Below are positions 33,756 to 43,304 of a stretch of 64,000 nucleotides of DNA, in pieces. Position numbers and translations under genes: made by a program. Within the stretch, counting starts at the first letter, position 1, and each line of letters begins with the position of its first letter. Under the pieces are notes generated by a model. It was not told the origin of the DNA, ran no database searches, and saw nothing but the letters and a program-made list of their open reading frames with translations. The stretch covers positions 496,001 through 560,000 of the forward strand of contig FSRD01000002.1 of the NCBI GenBank assembly GCA_900129675.1, in the 5' to 3' direction. The DNA is from Bradyrhizobium erythrophlei (GTDB taxonomy: Bacteria; Pseudomonadota; Alphaproteobacteria; Rhizobiales; Xanthobacteraceae).

Positions 33756-34922
33756 ATGCCCCGCTCGATCATACCCCATCCCCTGACCAAAGCCGAGGCC
33801 CGGCGAATCTGGCTGCGCGCCCAGCGGCTCGATACGCCGGTGCCGTTCGGCGACGGGCCGATGGCCGTCGCAGCGGCGGTCGAGCATCTCGGCTATGTGC
33901 AGATCGACACCATCAACGTGATCGAGCGCTGCCATCACCACATTCTCTATAGCCGCATCCCCGGCTATCGGCGTGCCGATCTGAGGCAGGCCCAGAGCGT
34001 CGACAAGAGCGTATTCGAATACTGGACGCACGCCCTGTCTTATGTGCCCGCGAAGGATTTGCGCTTCTTCCTGCCCGCGATGAAGCTGCACAAGCGCGAA
34101 GGCCATAAATGGTTTTCATCCGTCAGTGCGGCGGACACGCGCAAGGTGATGCGGCTGCTGCGGCGCGACGGCGCGCTAACCATCCGCGACATCGAGGACG
34201 ATGTGCTGACGGAGAAGGAGCATCTATGGGCGAGCCGCAAACCCTCGAAGCGCGCGTTGCAGCTGGCGTTCTATTCCGGCGAGGTGACGATCGCAGAACG
34301 CGCCGGCATGCTGAAGACCTATGAACTGACGGCGCGGCATTTCGGTTGGGACAAGCCGCCGAAACCGGCTTCCGCGACGGAAGTCTCCACCTATTTGCTC
34401 GATCGCGCGCTTCGCGCGCAGGGGATCGTGAGCCTGGATTCGATCTGCCATCTCGACGCGCCGAGCAAGGCTTCGATCCGGCGGCTGATCGAAGCCCGTG
34501 TGCGTCGCAAGGAACTGGTCCCGGTCGCGCTGGAAGGCGCGGGCAAGCAGGAGCATTGGGCTGATCCGGCGACGCTTGAGCCGGCCGGCGCGGGCGATCC
34601 CGGCCTGGTGCATATCCTGTCGCCGTTCGATCCGCTGATTATCCAGCGCAAGCGCACTGAACTGTTCTTCGGCTACGGCCACCGTTTCGAGGCCTATGTG
34701 CCGAAGCAAAAACGCCTGTTCGGCTATTTCGCGCTGCCGGTCTTGGTCGGCGACGACATCGTCGCCGCCATCGATCTCAAGACCGACCGCAAGAACAAAA
34801 AATTGCTGATGCAGAAATGGAGCTGGATCGGCAAGGGCGCGGCGCGCGGCGCCCGCAAGGATTTCAAGCGCCGCATCGAGGAAGAGCTGGATCGTTTCGA
34901 GCGGTTTCAGCTCGCGGAGTGA
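33756..34922 (+). CDS. YcaQ-family winged-helix DNA glycosylase-like protein
   Basis: A 388-aa protein. The conserved YcaQ block GYVQIDTINVIERCHHHILYSR contains the catalytic-type Gln-x-Asp motif, followed by FEYWTHALSYVP and a second winged-helix part ending in the FDPLIIQRKR and FGYGHRFEAYVP region. YcaQ/AlkX proteins unhook DNA interstrand crosslinks or alkylated bases. It is isolated between unrelated genes. Confidence 0.87.
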   Translation: MPRSIIPHPLTKAEARRIWLRAQRLDTPVPFGDGPMAVAAAVEHLGYVQIDTINVIERCHHHILYSRIPGYRRADLRQAQSVDKSVFEYWTHALSYVPAKDLRFFLPAMKLHKREGHKWFSSVSAADTRKVMRLLRRDGALTIRDIEDDVLTEKEHLWASRKPSKRALQLAFYSGEVTIAERAGMLKTYELTARHFGWDKPPKPASATEVSTYLLDRALRAQGIVSLDSICHLDAPSKASIRRLIEARVRRKELVPVALEGAGKQEHWADPATLEPAGAGDPGLVHILSPFDPLIIQRKRTELFFGYGHRFEAYVPKQKRLFGYFALPVLVGDDIVAAIDLKTDRKNKKLLMQKWSWIGKGAARGARKDFKRRIEEELDRFERFQLAE

Positions 34923-34938
34923 AACTGCCGCGGTTGCA

Positions 34939-35847
34939 TCACCGGCCGTCATTCCTCGACACCTGAAACTTGATTTCATCCACCTTCGAGACGAGAAACT
35001 TCAGGAGCGGGGATTTGTTCGCTTCGTTATAGCCGATGACCAGGTCGATCATCGGGGCCACGCCCTGGATCGGCCGGATCACGACGGTCTTTGGCAGCAG
35101 GTTTTGCGCATAGAGCGGAAGCAGGCTGATGCCTCCGGTAGACGCCAGCAGCGAGAATGCCATCGCCATGTTCTCGGCCTGATGGTCCGGCTTGACGGCG
35201 ATTCCGGTTCGCTTGATGTAATCGTTGATCACGGCCCACAGGGTCGGCGCCCGCACCGGGGATACGCCGATCAATCTTTCGCGGGAGAGGTCCTGCGGCC
35301 GGATCGAGCTTTTGGCGGCGAGCGGATGATCGCGCGGCATCACCACGGCCAGCGGATCTTTTCGCAGCAGCGTGAACTTCAGACCTGGCGCCTGTTTCTC
35401 GGGCCGCAGAAACGCAAGATCGATTTTTCCGCGCACCAGACCCGCCGCGAGGTCGGGTGAGTCCTGGCTATGGATCGTGACTTCGGTACTGGCCAGCTGC
35501 GGGCGCAAGATTCCCATGACCGCGGGAAGCCAGTCCATCTCGTAGCCGGTCAGGAATCCGATCGCGAACGATGACCGCGCGGGTTGGGCGGCGCGCCGCG
35601 CCGCCTCGGTGGCCGCCTCGACCTGCAGCAGCGCAACGCGCGCGTGGTCGAGAAACACGCGGCCCGATGGCGTCAGTTCGATGCCGCGCGGACCACGGAT
35701 CAATAGCTGAACTCCGAGTTCCAACTCGAGATCATGGATCTGCCGGCTCAGCGAAGGCTGCGCGGTGTGCAGCCGCTTCTGCGCCGCCACCGTGAGGCTG
35801 CCTTCCTCGGCGACCGCGACGAAATACCGGAGGTGCCGCAGCTCCAT
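34939..35847 (-). CDS. LysR family transcriptional regulator
   Basis: A 302-aa protein from the family-typical start MELRHLRYFVAVAEE (another ATG lies three codons upstream). The N-terminal HTH includes SLTVAAQKRLHTAQPSLSRQIHDLE; a periplasmic-binding-like effector domain follows. It diverges from the SDR gene at 36015 across 167 nt holding a perfect 10-bp palindrome. It probably activates the SDR-SDR-GST-MFS unit with an aromatic acid or related coinducer. Confidence 0.94.
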   Translation of the reverse strand: MELRHLRYFVAVAEEGSLTVAAQKRLHTAQPSLSRQIHDLELELGVQLLIRGPRGIELTPSGRVFLDHARVALLQVEAATEAARRAAQPARSSFAIGFLTGYEMDWLPAVMGILRPQLASTEVTIHSQDSPDLAAGLVRGKIDLAFLRPEKQAPGLKFTLLRKDPLAVVMPRDHPLAAKSSIRPQDLSRERLIGVSPVRAPTLWAVINDYIKRTGIAVKPDHQAENMAMAFSLLASTGGISLLPLYAQNLLPKTVVIRPIQGVAPMIDLVIGYNEANKSPLLKFLVSKVDEIKFQVSRNDGR

Positions 35848-35909
35848 GCCAGCCATCCCTTAAAAGTATGGCGCTGACCTTACAAAGTCTTTCTCCCGGA
35901 CACCAGTCT

Positions 35910-35919
35910 TATCTAGATA
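35910..35919. promoter_or_regulatory. 10-bp palindrome, candidate LysR operator
   Basis: TATCTAGATA is a perfect palindrome in the divergent gap between lysR and the SDR gene, about 95 nt from the SDR start. LysR boxes are AT-rich dyads at such positions, so it is a plausible activator site. Confidence 0.45.
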
Positions 35920-36014
35920 TCAGGCATCGGTAGCGTCTGGCAGCCAAAATCCTCTCGAGAGAGAGGGTCGCTGGAAAGACCAATTAGGCATAGCCGGCCT
36001 CGAAGGAGAAGTCC

Positions 36015-36761
36015 ATGAAGAACCAGATTGTCCTGATAACCGGCGCCCTGACCGGCATCGGCCGCGCCACCGCCCTCGGCTTTGCGCAGGAAGGTGCGAA
36101 GATTGTCGTCTCCGGCCGTCGCGATGAAGCCGGTTTCGCGCTGGTCACCGAACTGCGGGCCCTCGGCGTCGAAGCGGAGTTCGTCCGTGCCGACGTCCGC
36201 TACGAGACCGACGTGCAGAACCTGGTCGACAAGACCGTCACCCGGTTCGGCCACCTCGACGTCGCCGTCAACAACGCCGGCACCGAAGGCAAGCCTGGCC
36301 CGATAACCGAACAGACCGCGGAGAGTTATACCGGCACCTTCGACACCAACGTACTCGGCGTGCTCCTGAGCATGAAGCACGAGTTGCGTGTGATGCAGGC
36401 GCAGGGTTTTGGCAGCATCGTCAATATATCCTCGACGATGGGCAGTCGTGGCGCGCCGAATGCGTCGCTGTACACCGCCAGCAAACACGCCGTCGAAGGC
36501 CTGACCAAGTCAGCAGCGCTTGAAGCTGCCGCGTTCGGCGTTCGGGTCAACGCTGTCGCGCCCGGCCCGGTTGAGACCGCGATGCTCGATCGCTTCACCG
36601 GCAATGTCGACCGCAAGGCCGCCATGGTCGCGGGCATTCCGCTGAAGCGCGCGGGGAGGCCCGAAGAGATTGCCGCCGCCATCCTGTTCGCGGCCTCCGG
36701 CCAGGCGTCGTTCATCACCGGCCAGATCATCAACGTCAACGGCGGCAAGACCGCTTCGTAA
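36015..36761 (+). CDS. Short-chain dehydrogenase/reductase
   Basis: A 248-aa classical SDR: TGALTGIG (cofactor), NNAG, Ser in NISSTMGS, YTASK (Tyr-Lys) and PGPVETAM. Preceded by AAGGAGAA. It oxidises an alcohol or reduces a ketone with NAD(P)(H). It heads a rightward cluster with a second, frameshifted SDR, a GST and an MFS permease, under likely LysR control. Confidence 0.94.
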   Translation: MKNQIVLITGALTGIGRATALGFAQEGAKIVVSGRRDEAGFALVTELRALGVEAEFVRADVRYETDVQNLVDKTVTRFGHLDVAVNNAGTEGKPGPITEQTAESYTGTFDTNVLGVLLSMKHELRVMQAQGFGSIVNISSTMGSRGAPNASLYTASKHAVEGLTKSAALEAAAFGVRVNAVAPGPVETAMLDRFTGNVDRKAAMVAGIPLKRAGRPEEIAAAILFAASGQASFITGQIINVNGGKTAS

Positions 36762-36802
36762 TTCCCTCACGCAATCTTCACTACTCACACTGGAGAACAA
36801 CC

Positions 36803-37553
36803 ATGACCGATCTTGTCAGCAGAACTGCCCTCGTCACCGGCGCGTCGCGCGGCATCGGTCGCGCCACCGCCCGCGCGCTGGCCTTCGCCGGCGCCCGCGT
36901 CATCGTTCATTACGGCAACGCACGCGAAGAGGCGGAAGCGCTGGTCGCCGAAATCCGTGCCGCCGGCGGACATGCCGACGCCGTCGGCGCCGATCTCGGC
37001 GCGCCCGCCCGATGGTGCGCACAAACTGGCGGCCGAGGTACGCAAGCTGGTCGGCGCGCGGCTCGACATCCTCGTCGCCAATGCCGGCATCGCAACGGCC
37101 GCGAAAATCGAGGATCAGACGGTCGAAGAGTTCGACCGCATGTTCGCCGTCAACGTCCGCGCGCCGTTCTTCCTGGTGCAGCAATTGCTGCCGCTGCCCG
37201 GCGAAGGCTCCAGCGTCGTGCTGCTGTCGTCGTTGGCGGCGCGCGCTTCGGTCGGCCTGTTGCCGGCCTACGCCGCGACCAAGGGCGCGGTCGACACACC
37301 GGTGAAACATTTCGCGGCGCTGCTTGGGCCGCGTGGTATCCGCGTCAATGCGGTTGCGCCGGGCGTGATCGACACCGACATGTCGAAATTCGCCAGAAGC
37401 GAGGAGGGCCGCCAGTTCACTCTGGGTATGCAGGCGCTGCAGCGCATCGGTCATCCCGATGACGTCGCCGATGTTGTCGGCTTTCTCGCTTCCGATTCGG
37501 CGCGCTGGGTGACCGGCGACACCGTTCAGGTCGGCGGAGGATCGAAGCTTTGA
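36803..37553 (+). pseudogene. Short-chain dehydrogenase, single frameshift
   Basis: The first frame starts at ATG 36803 and reads MTDLVSRTALVTGASRGIGR up to GADLGAPA. At about 37003-37011 (GCGCCCGCCCGATGG) it must shift by one base to continue as DGAHKLAAEVRKLVG, then VANAG, YAATKG and a C-terminal VTGDTVQVGGGSKL at 37553. Removing one C of the run restores a normal 250-aa SDR. Everything else is intact, so this is either a recent mutation or a sequencing error. Confidence 0.85.
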
Positions 37554-37625
37554 TCATCGCATCGGCTGCCGACGTTCGCCGCCGGTCGGTGGCAAAGCCC
37601 CGAACGCCATGCCTGGAGGTTTAAA

Positions 37626-38258
37626 ATGAAACTCTATCAATCCAACAATTCGCCGAATTCCCGGCGCGTGCGAATCTATCTGGCCGAGAAAGGCATCTCG
37701 ATGCCGATCGTGCCGGTCGATCTCGGCACCGGCGAGCAGTTTTCGCCGGCCTATGCCGCGATCAACCCGCGCCTCGCTGTGCCGGCACTTGTGCTGGACG
37801 ATGGCACGGCGATCGGCGAGGTGCCGGCGATCATTCGTTACCTTGAGGAAGAAAGCCCCGCGCCGCCGTTGCTCGGGACCTCGCCCAGGACCAAGGCCCT
37901 GGTCGCGATGTGGGAGCGCCGTGTCGAACAGGAAGGATTTGCGTCTGTCATGGAAGCGGTTCGCAATGCCGTGCCCCGGCTGAAGAACCGGGCGATCGCG
38001 GGGCCGCACGACTACGTGCAGATTCCGGCGCTGGTCGAACGCAGCAGGCAGCGGGCTTTGAATTTCTACGCCGACTTCGATGCGCGGCTCGCCGACGTGC
38101 CGTTCATCGCGGGCGACGAGTTCTCGGTCGCCGACATCACGGCTGTCGTCACCGTCGACTTCGCGACCAAAGCCGCCGGGCTTCCGATCGCGGACCAGCA
38201 CGCCGCATTGAAGCGCTGGTATGAAACGGTTTCAGCCCGTCCCAGCATGGCAGCTTGA
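37626..38258 (+). CDS. Glutathione S-transferase family protein
   Basis: A 210-aa GST: N-terminal thioredoxin-like domain with KLYQSNNSPNSRRVRIYLAEKG (catalytic Ser region) and NPRLAVPALVLDDGTAIGEVPAIIRYLEE, then a helical domain with the N-capping GDEFSVADIT. ATG follows GGAGGT. It probably conjugates or isomerises a product of the neighbouring SDR enzymes, as in many aromatic-degradation clusters. Confidence 0.92.
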   Translation: MKLYQSNNSPNSRRVRIYLAEKGISMPIVPVDLGTGEQFSPAYAAINPRLAVPALVLDDGTAIGEVPAIIRYLEEESPAPPLLGTSPRTKALVAMWERRVEQEGFASVMEAVRNAVPRLKNRAIAGPHDYVQIPALVERSRQRALNFYADFDARLADVPFIAGDEFSVADITAVVTVDFATKAAGLPIADQHAALKRWYETVSARPSMAA

Positions 38259-38400
38259 TCAGGCAACGCGGCGCCGCGCGCGCCGTGAGCTCTGCTTTTT
38301 CGGCAGAGCGATATGTTCTTTAATCCATTTGACTCTTCTCGCTCATTGCTAAAAACCCCGGGGCAAGTGTCAACAAAAGCGATACCGGGGGAGAAACCTT

Positions 38401-39711
38401 TTGAGCCAGACCACCACGCCTGCCAGGAGCGAGATCGAGACCTCGACCATTCGTGCGATTTCGTTGCGGCTGATTCCGTTTCTGGTGCTGGCTTATTTCT
38501 TTTCCTATCTCGATCGCGTCAATCTCGGTTTCGCCGCGCTGACCATGAACGCGGAACTGAAGTTCACGCCGCTGGTCTTCGCCTGGGGCGCCGGCATCTT
38601 CTTCATCGGCTATTTCATCTTCGAGGTGCCGAGCAACCTCGCGCTTGAAAAATTCGGCGCCAGCCGCTGGATCGCCCGCATCATGGTGACCTGGGGCATC
38701 ATCTCGGGCTTGATGGCGACCGTGAGCGGCGAATGGAGCTTCTACATCCTGCGCTTCCTGCTCGGCGTCGCTGAAGCCGGCTTCTTTCCCGGCATCATTC
38801 TGTATCTGACCTACTGGTACCCGGCGCAATATCGTGCGCGCTTCCTCGCCGCATTCGCCATCGCCGTTCCCGTGTCCACCGTGATCGGCGCGCCGGTCTC
38901 CGGTCTCCTCCTCGGGTTGGACGGCGCGATGGGGCTGAGGGGCTGGCAGTGGCTGTTCGTCATCGAGGGCATTCCCTCGGTGCTGCTCGGCATCGTCAGC
39001 TGGTTCTATCTGACCGATCGGCCGGAGAAGGCCGGTTGGCTGACGGCCGAGCAGAAGACGTGGCTGGCGGCAAAGCTGAAGGCCGAGAACGCCGCCAAGC
39101 AGGCGGCCACGCATTTGACGCTCGGGCAGGCGCTGACGTCGCCAAAGGTGATCGCGCTCAGCCTGATCTATTTCGGCTTCGTCGGCGCGCTCTACGGCAT
39201 GCAGTTCTGGCTGCCGCAGATCGTCAAGGCGTTCGGCCTCACCAACGCCCAGACCGGTTTTGTCACCGCGATCCCCTATCTATTCGGCACCTTCGCGATG
39301 ATCCTGTGGGCGCGGCACTCCGATGCCACCCGCGAACGCGTTGCCCATGTCGGCGGCCCGCTGCTCTTGACCGCGCTGGCGCTCGGCGTCTCCAGCTACA
39401 TCACCGACCCCACCACGACGATGATCGTGCTGACGGTGGCGGCGATCGGCGTGTTCTGCACCTTTGCGGTGTTCTGGACCTTGCCGACCGCGTGGCTGTC
39501 CGGCACGGCGGCTGCGGGTGCGATCGCGCTGATCAATTCGATCGGCAACCTCGCCGGTTTCGGCGGGCCGTTCCTGATCGGGTGGATCAAGGAAGCGACC
39601 GGCAGCACGTCGATGGGATTGCTGGTGCTGTCGCTGTTGCCGCTCGCCGCGGGCTTGCTTGTGTTCCTCGGTGGCCACGAGACCAAGACGGAATTCGCGG
39701 CCGCGAAATAG
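38401..39711 (+). CDS. MFS transporter, anion:cation symporter (phthalate-permease) type
   Basis: A 436-aa protein with a TTG start at 38401 behind GGGGGAG. It has twelve predicted helices. SYLDRVNLGFAAL in TM1 and WGIISGLMATV, plus LGVAEAGFFPGIILYLTYW in TM4, are typical of the ACS family that imports organic acids such as phthalate or tartrate. As the last gene of the LysR cluster, it probably imports the inducer or substrate. Confidence 0.92.
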   Translation: MSQTTTPARSEIETSTIRAISLRLIPFLVLAYFFSYLDRVNLGFAALTMNAELKFTPLVFAWGAGIFFIGYFIFEVPSNLALEKFGASRWIARIMVTWGIISGLMATVSGEWSFYILRFLLGVAEAGFFPGIILYLTYWYPAQYRARFLAAFAIAVPVSTVIGAPVSGLLLGLDGAMGLRGWQWLFVIEGIPSVLLGIVSWFYLTDRPEKAGWLTAEQKTWLAAKLKAENAAKQAATHLTLGQALTSPKVIALSLIYFGFVGALYGMQFWLPQIVKAFGLTNAQTGFVTAIPYLFGTFAMILWARHSDATRERVAHVGGPLLLTALALGVSSYITDPTTTMIVLTVAAIGVFCTFAVFWTLPTAWLSGTAAAGAIALINSIGNLAGFGGPFLIGWIKEATGSTSMGLLVLSLLPLAAGLLVFLGGHETKTEFAAAK

Positions 39712-39725
39712 GTCAACCATCTAAC

Positions 39726-39864
39726 CGTCGCCCCGCCGAAAGCCGGGGCCCATACGCCGCGGCCGGTGTAAGGGGCACGCGGGGAGACGGCTTTCGTAGC
39801 AACTACATCCTGTGATTATGGGCCCCGGCCCCCGTGCGCAATTGCGCACAAGGCCGGGGTGGAC
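39726..39864. repeat. Long palindromic intergenic repeat
   Basis: CGTCGCCCCGCCGAAAGCCG with GGGGCCCATA at the left is mirrored by TATGGGCCCC and GGCCGGGGTGG at the right, around 139 bp in all. It lies 15 nt after the MFS stop and is the last chromosomal landmark before the accessory region. Confidence 0.7.
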
Positions 39865-40265
39865 AGTCCAGCTATAACTGAACACGTCAACTTAACGTTT
39901 CCAAGCATTTGCCTCCTTCCGTACAACAACGATTGCGAAAATTGTAGTCCAATAACTGCGAAACCAAGCAACCTCTCCACCAATTCTTGCGAAAAGTATT
40001 CTCACGCCCACGGGAGACGACGGCGGCGGCGCGGGCGAGGTACAAGCTAAAGGCTCGTCCGTGGCCGCCATGCTGTATGGTGATCGACCCCCAAATATCT
40101 AGTGCTCAGCGACAATGGCGCCTGGCAAGCGGCAAGGAAAAGTGCGGCCAAGGCCCCCGTCATATGGTGAGCCAGCTTCGGTCGGTCTTTTTGCTCCCCG
40201 ATGCTCGCGCCGAATGATCCTGACAGCCGACCCGGAGCGCGACGTCTGGATGCGAGCGCGATGGG
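39865..40265. other. No gene recognised
   Basis: Base composition drops to lower GC around 39880-39990 and recovers afterwards. Short open frames exist but none carries a family motif or a good ribosome site. It marks the left border of the mobile region. Confidence 0.5.
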
Positions 40266-40526
40266 ATGAGGCGAGGTGTTGCGACCGCGGTCCTATTCGA
40301 CGAGCAGGTGATGTTCGATGGAAACCGATCAGACGGGCGGATTGCCTCCTGCAAGATCGCTTGCGTCGACGATAAGTCCGCACAGGCCATGTTCGTTCTG
40401 GACCGCTCGCTGCTACTACCGCCAGCACTGCGTTACGTTGGTGGCGATGCGACTACGGAAGATCTCGCACTCCCCTCAATTCGGCGGAACTTCCGGTCAA
40501 TAATCTCCAATGCTGCATTGCGATAA
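40266..40526 (+). CDS. Possible small PilZ-like or remnant protein, 86 aa
   Basis: ATG 40266 opens 86 codons (RRGVATAVLFDEQVMFDG, CKIACVDDKSAQAMFVLDRSLLLPPAL). The pattern of a short RR start followed by beta strands loosely resembles PilZ c-di-GMP-binding domains, but the diagnostic RxxxR and D/NxSxxG motifs are not intact. It ends just outside the IS630 element. It may be a decayed gene. Confidence 0.3.
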   Translation: MRRGVATAVLFDEQVMFDGNRSDGRIASCKIACVDDKSAQAMFVLDRSLLLPPALRYVGGDATTEDLALPSIRRNFRSIISNAALR

Positions 40527-40566
40527 CAGATTCTTCGACGAGCGCTAGTACCTCGCCCCACAGTGA

Positions 40567-41680
40567 TTATGACTCTTTGGATGTGACGGGATAGGCGCGG
40601 CCCATTTTGGCGCGGGCTTTTTCGGTTGTGAACATCCAATTGATGCGGGCGCGGGCGGCGTTTCGTTGTCGTTCCCATGCGTCGATTTCGCGGCGGAGCC
40701 AGTCTGGGTCGTCGATTCTGCGGTCCAGGCACTGGCCGCGCAGCACGCCGATCTCGATCTCGACCATGTTGAGCCAACTGGCGTGCTTGGGGGTGTAGTG
40801 GAACTCCAGGCGGCGCAGAATCCGCCGGGCTTCGGCAGGTGCGAATGCCTCATAAAGGGCACCGGCCGAGCAGATTGTCCTGCACGACGCGGATGCACGC
40901 GGCTTCGGGATAATGGACATCGACGAGTTCGCGCATGCAGTGGGCGTAGTCTTCTGCCGCCCGGCGCTCGGTGACCTTGACCTTGCGCCATGGCCGATGC
41001 ACGTCGATGCAGACGAAGAGATTGACGGTGCCGTTGCGGCGATACTCGCAATCGTAGCGTTCGAGCTGACCCGGCTCGGCCGGAATCGGTTGGCGCACCT
41101 CGCCGATGAGCTGGACCGGGCTCTCGTCGAAGCAGACCACTGGCCGCTTCGGATCGGGCGCTTCGGCATAGAGGTCGAGCACGTCTTCCATGCGGGCGAC
41201 ATATTCGCCATCGACCTTTGGAATGCACCACATGTCCTTGCGCCAGGGTTTGAGACCGTTTTCGGCCAACCGCCGGCGTACCGTCTCGCTCGACAGGCTG
41301 TCGTGATCGGTGAGCTTGACCATGGCGTCAGCCAGAAGTTCCAGCGTCCAGCGGGCGCGACCCTCAGGAGGGCTCGCGCAAGCCGTTGCCACCAGCAAGG
41401 CCTCTTCCTTGCCAGTGAGCTTGCGCTCCGCTCCAGGACGCGGCTCCTCGCTCAGCGCCCGTTCCAGATTGCCTTCCACAAAACGCCGCTTGGTCCGGTA
41501 CACGGTGGAGCTGCCTACGGCCACCGTGCGGGCAATTTCCTCGTCGCTGCGGCCGGCATCGGCCGCCAGCAATATCTGGGCGCGCTTGAGTTTGCGGGCG
41601 GCTCGTTTGCCCTTGCTCAACATCGCGGTGAGCTCACCGCGTTCGCCTTGGCTCAATTCGACCCGATAACGTACATTCAT
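40567..41680 (-). pseudogene. IS630-family transposase, frameshifted
   Basis: The first part (276 codons from ATG 41680) contains the HTH (SDEEIARTVAVGSSTVYRTKRRF) and the first catalytic Asp in VVCFDESPVQLIGE, and ends in VVQDNL. One extra C at about 40875 shifts the frame. The other frame continues SAGALYEAF and HYTPKHASWLNMVEIEIG with the catalytic Glu. Removing one base would restore a DDE transposase of about 370 aa. No slippery sequence is visible, so decay is more likely than programmed frameshifting. Confidence 0.88.
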
Positions 41681-41717
41681 CCCGACCTCCTTGTTGGAGG
41701 ACCGGACGAATCGACAA

Positions 41718-42020
41718 ATGAATCAAAAATCAGGCGCCGCTCGCAGCCTCAGCACTCAAGGCTTCACCGAAAAGCAAGGTCAGTACCTCGCCTTCATCTA
41801 CACCTATGCGCACATGTTCCGGCGCCCGCCCGCTGAAGCCGACATGCAGCGCCACTTCCAAGTCAGCCCGCCATCGGTCCACCAGATGATCGTGACGCTC
41901 GAACGAAACGGTCTCATCAGGCGTCAACCCGGCGTCGCCCGAAGCATCCAAATCCTCGTGCCTCCGGAAGACCTGCCCATCCTAGATTGGCTCGGAATCA
42001 ACCAGTCAGAACCACTGTGA
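41718..42020 (+). CDS. LexA/MarR-like winged-helix passenger protein
   Basis: A 100-aa protein from ATG 41718. FTEKQGQYLAFIYTYAHMFRRPPAEADMQRHFQVSPPSVHQMIVTLERNGLI is a winged helix like the LexA DNA-binding domain; RRQPGVARSIQILVP is the wing. There is no protease domain. It is divergent from the transposase and ends 8 nt before the right inverted-repeat terminus, so it moves with the IS. It probably represses transposase expression, which is inference. Confidence 0.82.
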   Translation: MNQKSGAARSLSTQGFTEKQGQYLAFIYTYAHMFRRPPAEADMQRHFQVSPPSVHQMIVTLERNGLIRRQPGVARSIQILVPPEDLPILDWLGINQSEPL

Positions 42021-42038
42021 CGAGGTACTAGGTCAGCG

Positions 42039-43254
42039 TTTCCTTGGTTTGAATCATATTAGGCAGCCTCGGCGAGTTTGTAAGACCAAGTGTGGATAAC
42101 CGGATGCCGATTGACGTCCTTGATGCCGAACATGATGCGTTCCTTGAGTTCCTGTTTTGATGCTACGCGGATGTGGCGCAGGACGGAGCGGGCGAACTTG
42201 GAGAAGAAGCCCTCGATGAGGTTGAGCCACGAGCCGTGTTTGGGCGTGAAGGTGAACGCGAAGCGGCCGCTCGGTTGAGTGGCGAGCCAGGCTTGGGTTT
42301 CTCGGGAGATATGTGCCGAGTGGTTGTCCAGGATCAGCTTGATCGCTGTACCGGCCGGGTAAGCGGCATTGAGAAGTTTGAGGAATTCAATGAACTCGCG
42401 ACTGCGGTGGCGGTCTTTGACCAGGGCGTGGACCTTGCCGGTGAGCAGGTCAATCCCAGCCAGCAGGCTGAGCGTGCCATGGCGCTTGTACTCATGGTCG
42501 CGCGAGAATGTCGCGTAGGTGCCAGGCACGGGCGGCAAATCCGGCGACGTGGTCGCGATCGCCTGGATTCCCGGCTTCTCGTCGTAGGAGACGATCGCTA
42601 CCGGTTTGCCCGGTTTCTTAGGCTTGCTCTTCGCCTTGGCCGCGGCCTTTTTCAGGACCTGGACCTCGCGATAGACGCACAGAACTTCCGCCATCTTCTG
42701 TTCGAACTCGGCGTCGCGGCGTTCCAGATAGTAACGTACCTTATGCGGTTTGATCTCCTCTTGACCGAGAATCTTGCACACCGTGCCTTGGACAAGATTG
42801 GCGAGGCATCCGTGTCCCGCTGCCGCCCCGTGTTCGCGCGCATGGCGCGCCAGCAGACGCGTCGTCCACAACTCGTGCGGATAGCCGTGATCCTTGGCCT
42901 TGTCACACGCCAACGACACCAGCCAGGCTTTGGCCTCCGGCGTAATCGTTGGCTCCTTGCCCGGTCGGGGTCGGTCATCAAGCGCCATCAACGGCCCATA
43001 GGCCAGCGCCCGCTCGATGCAGCGTTGGACCGTCTGGTGATGCATCCCCACCCGCTGTCCAACGGCAAAAAAAGACGGGTTCTCGCGATAGGCCAGAAGC
43101 ATCTGCGCACGCTGCACCCGGCTCGCCGGCTCGGTGCGGGACCGGGAAATGCTGATCAGACGCACAACGTCCTCATCCGTCATCACCACCTCAAGCGCTC
43201 GCCGCCATGTTGCCATGATGTCTCTCCTCGTTCAGCTCTTCTCAAACGAGGAAT
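42039..43254. mobile_element. IS630-family element, second type
   Basis: Imperfect inverted ends TTCCTTGGTTTGA (42040-42052) and TCAAACGAGGAA (43242-43253) enclose one intact transposase gene. It starts about 10 nt after the previous IS630 element, so one may have inserted next to the other. The exact TA duplication could not be assigned. Confidence 0.7.
42059..43216 (-). CDS. IS630-family transposase, intact
   Basis: A 385-aa DDE transposase; ATG 43216 follows GAGGAGAGA. HTH regions (FFAVGQRVGMHHQTVQRCIERAL), then the catalytic triad in IVSYDEKPG, LILDNHSAH and HGSWLNLIEGFFSK. All three acidic residues are present and no stop or frameshift is seen, so this copy may still be active. It cuts and pastes at TA. 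Confidence 0.93.
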   Translation of the reverse strand: MATWRRALEVVMTDEDVVRLISISRSRTEPASRVQRAQMLLAYRENPSFFAVGQRVGMHHQTVQRCIERALAYGPLMALDDRPRPGKEPTITPEAKAWLVSLACDKAKDHGYPHELWTTRLLARHAREHGAAAGHGCLANLVQGTVCKILGQEEIKPHKVRYYLERRDAEFEQKMAEVLCVYREVQVLKKAAAKAKSKPKKPGKPVAIVSYDEKPGIQAIATTSPDLPPVPGTYATFSRDHEYKRHGTLSLLAGIDLLTGKVHALVKDRHRSREFIEFLKLLNAAYPAGTAIKLILDNHSAHISRETQAWLATQPSGRFAFTFTPKHGSWLNLIEGFFSKFARSVLRHIRVASKQELKERIMFGIKDVNRHPVIHTWSYKLAEAA

Positions 43255-43304
43255 CCACCAACATGCTTCCCGTTCCATAAATGCTGGCATTCTCAATGCC
43301 GGTT

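Larger units (their letters stand above)
40548..42028. mobile_element. IS630-family element with passenger gene
   Basis: The ends are GTACCTCGCCCCACAGTG (left) and CACTGTGACGAGGTAC (right), inverted repeats matching at 8 terminal bases and again at CACAGTG/CACTGTG. TA flanks both ends (40546-40547 and 42029-42030), as expected for the TA target duplication of IS630. Inside lie a leftward frameshifted transposase and a rightward HTH gene, about 1.48 kb in all. Confidence 0.85.

Noticed and set aside
40850..41211. Programmed frameshift in the first IS630 transposase
   Set aside because: No slippery heptamer or downstream structure seen at the shift; a single extra C explains it better.
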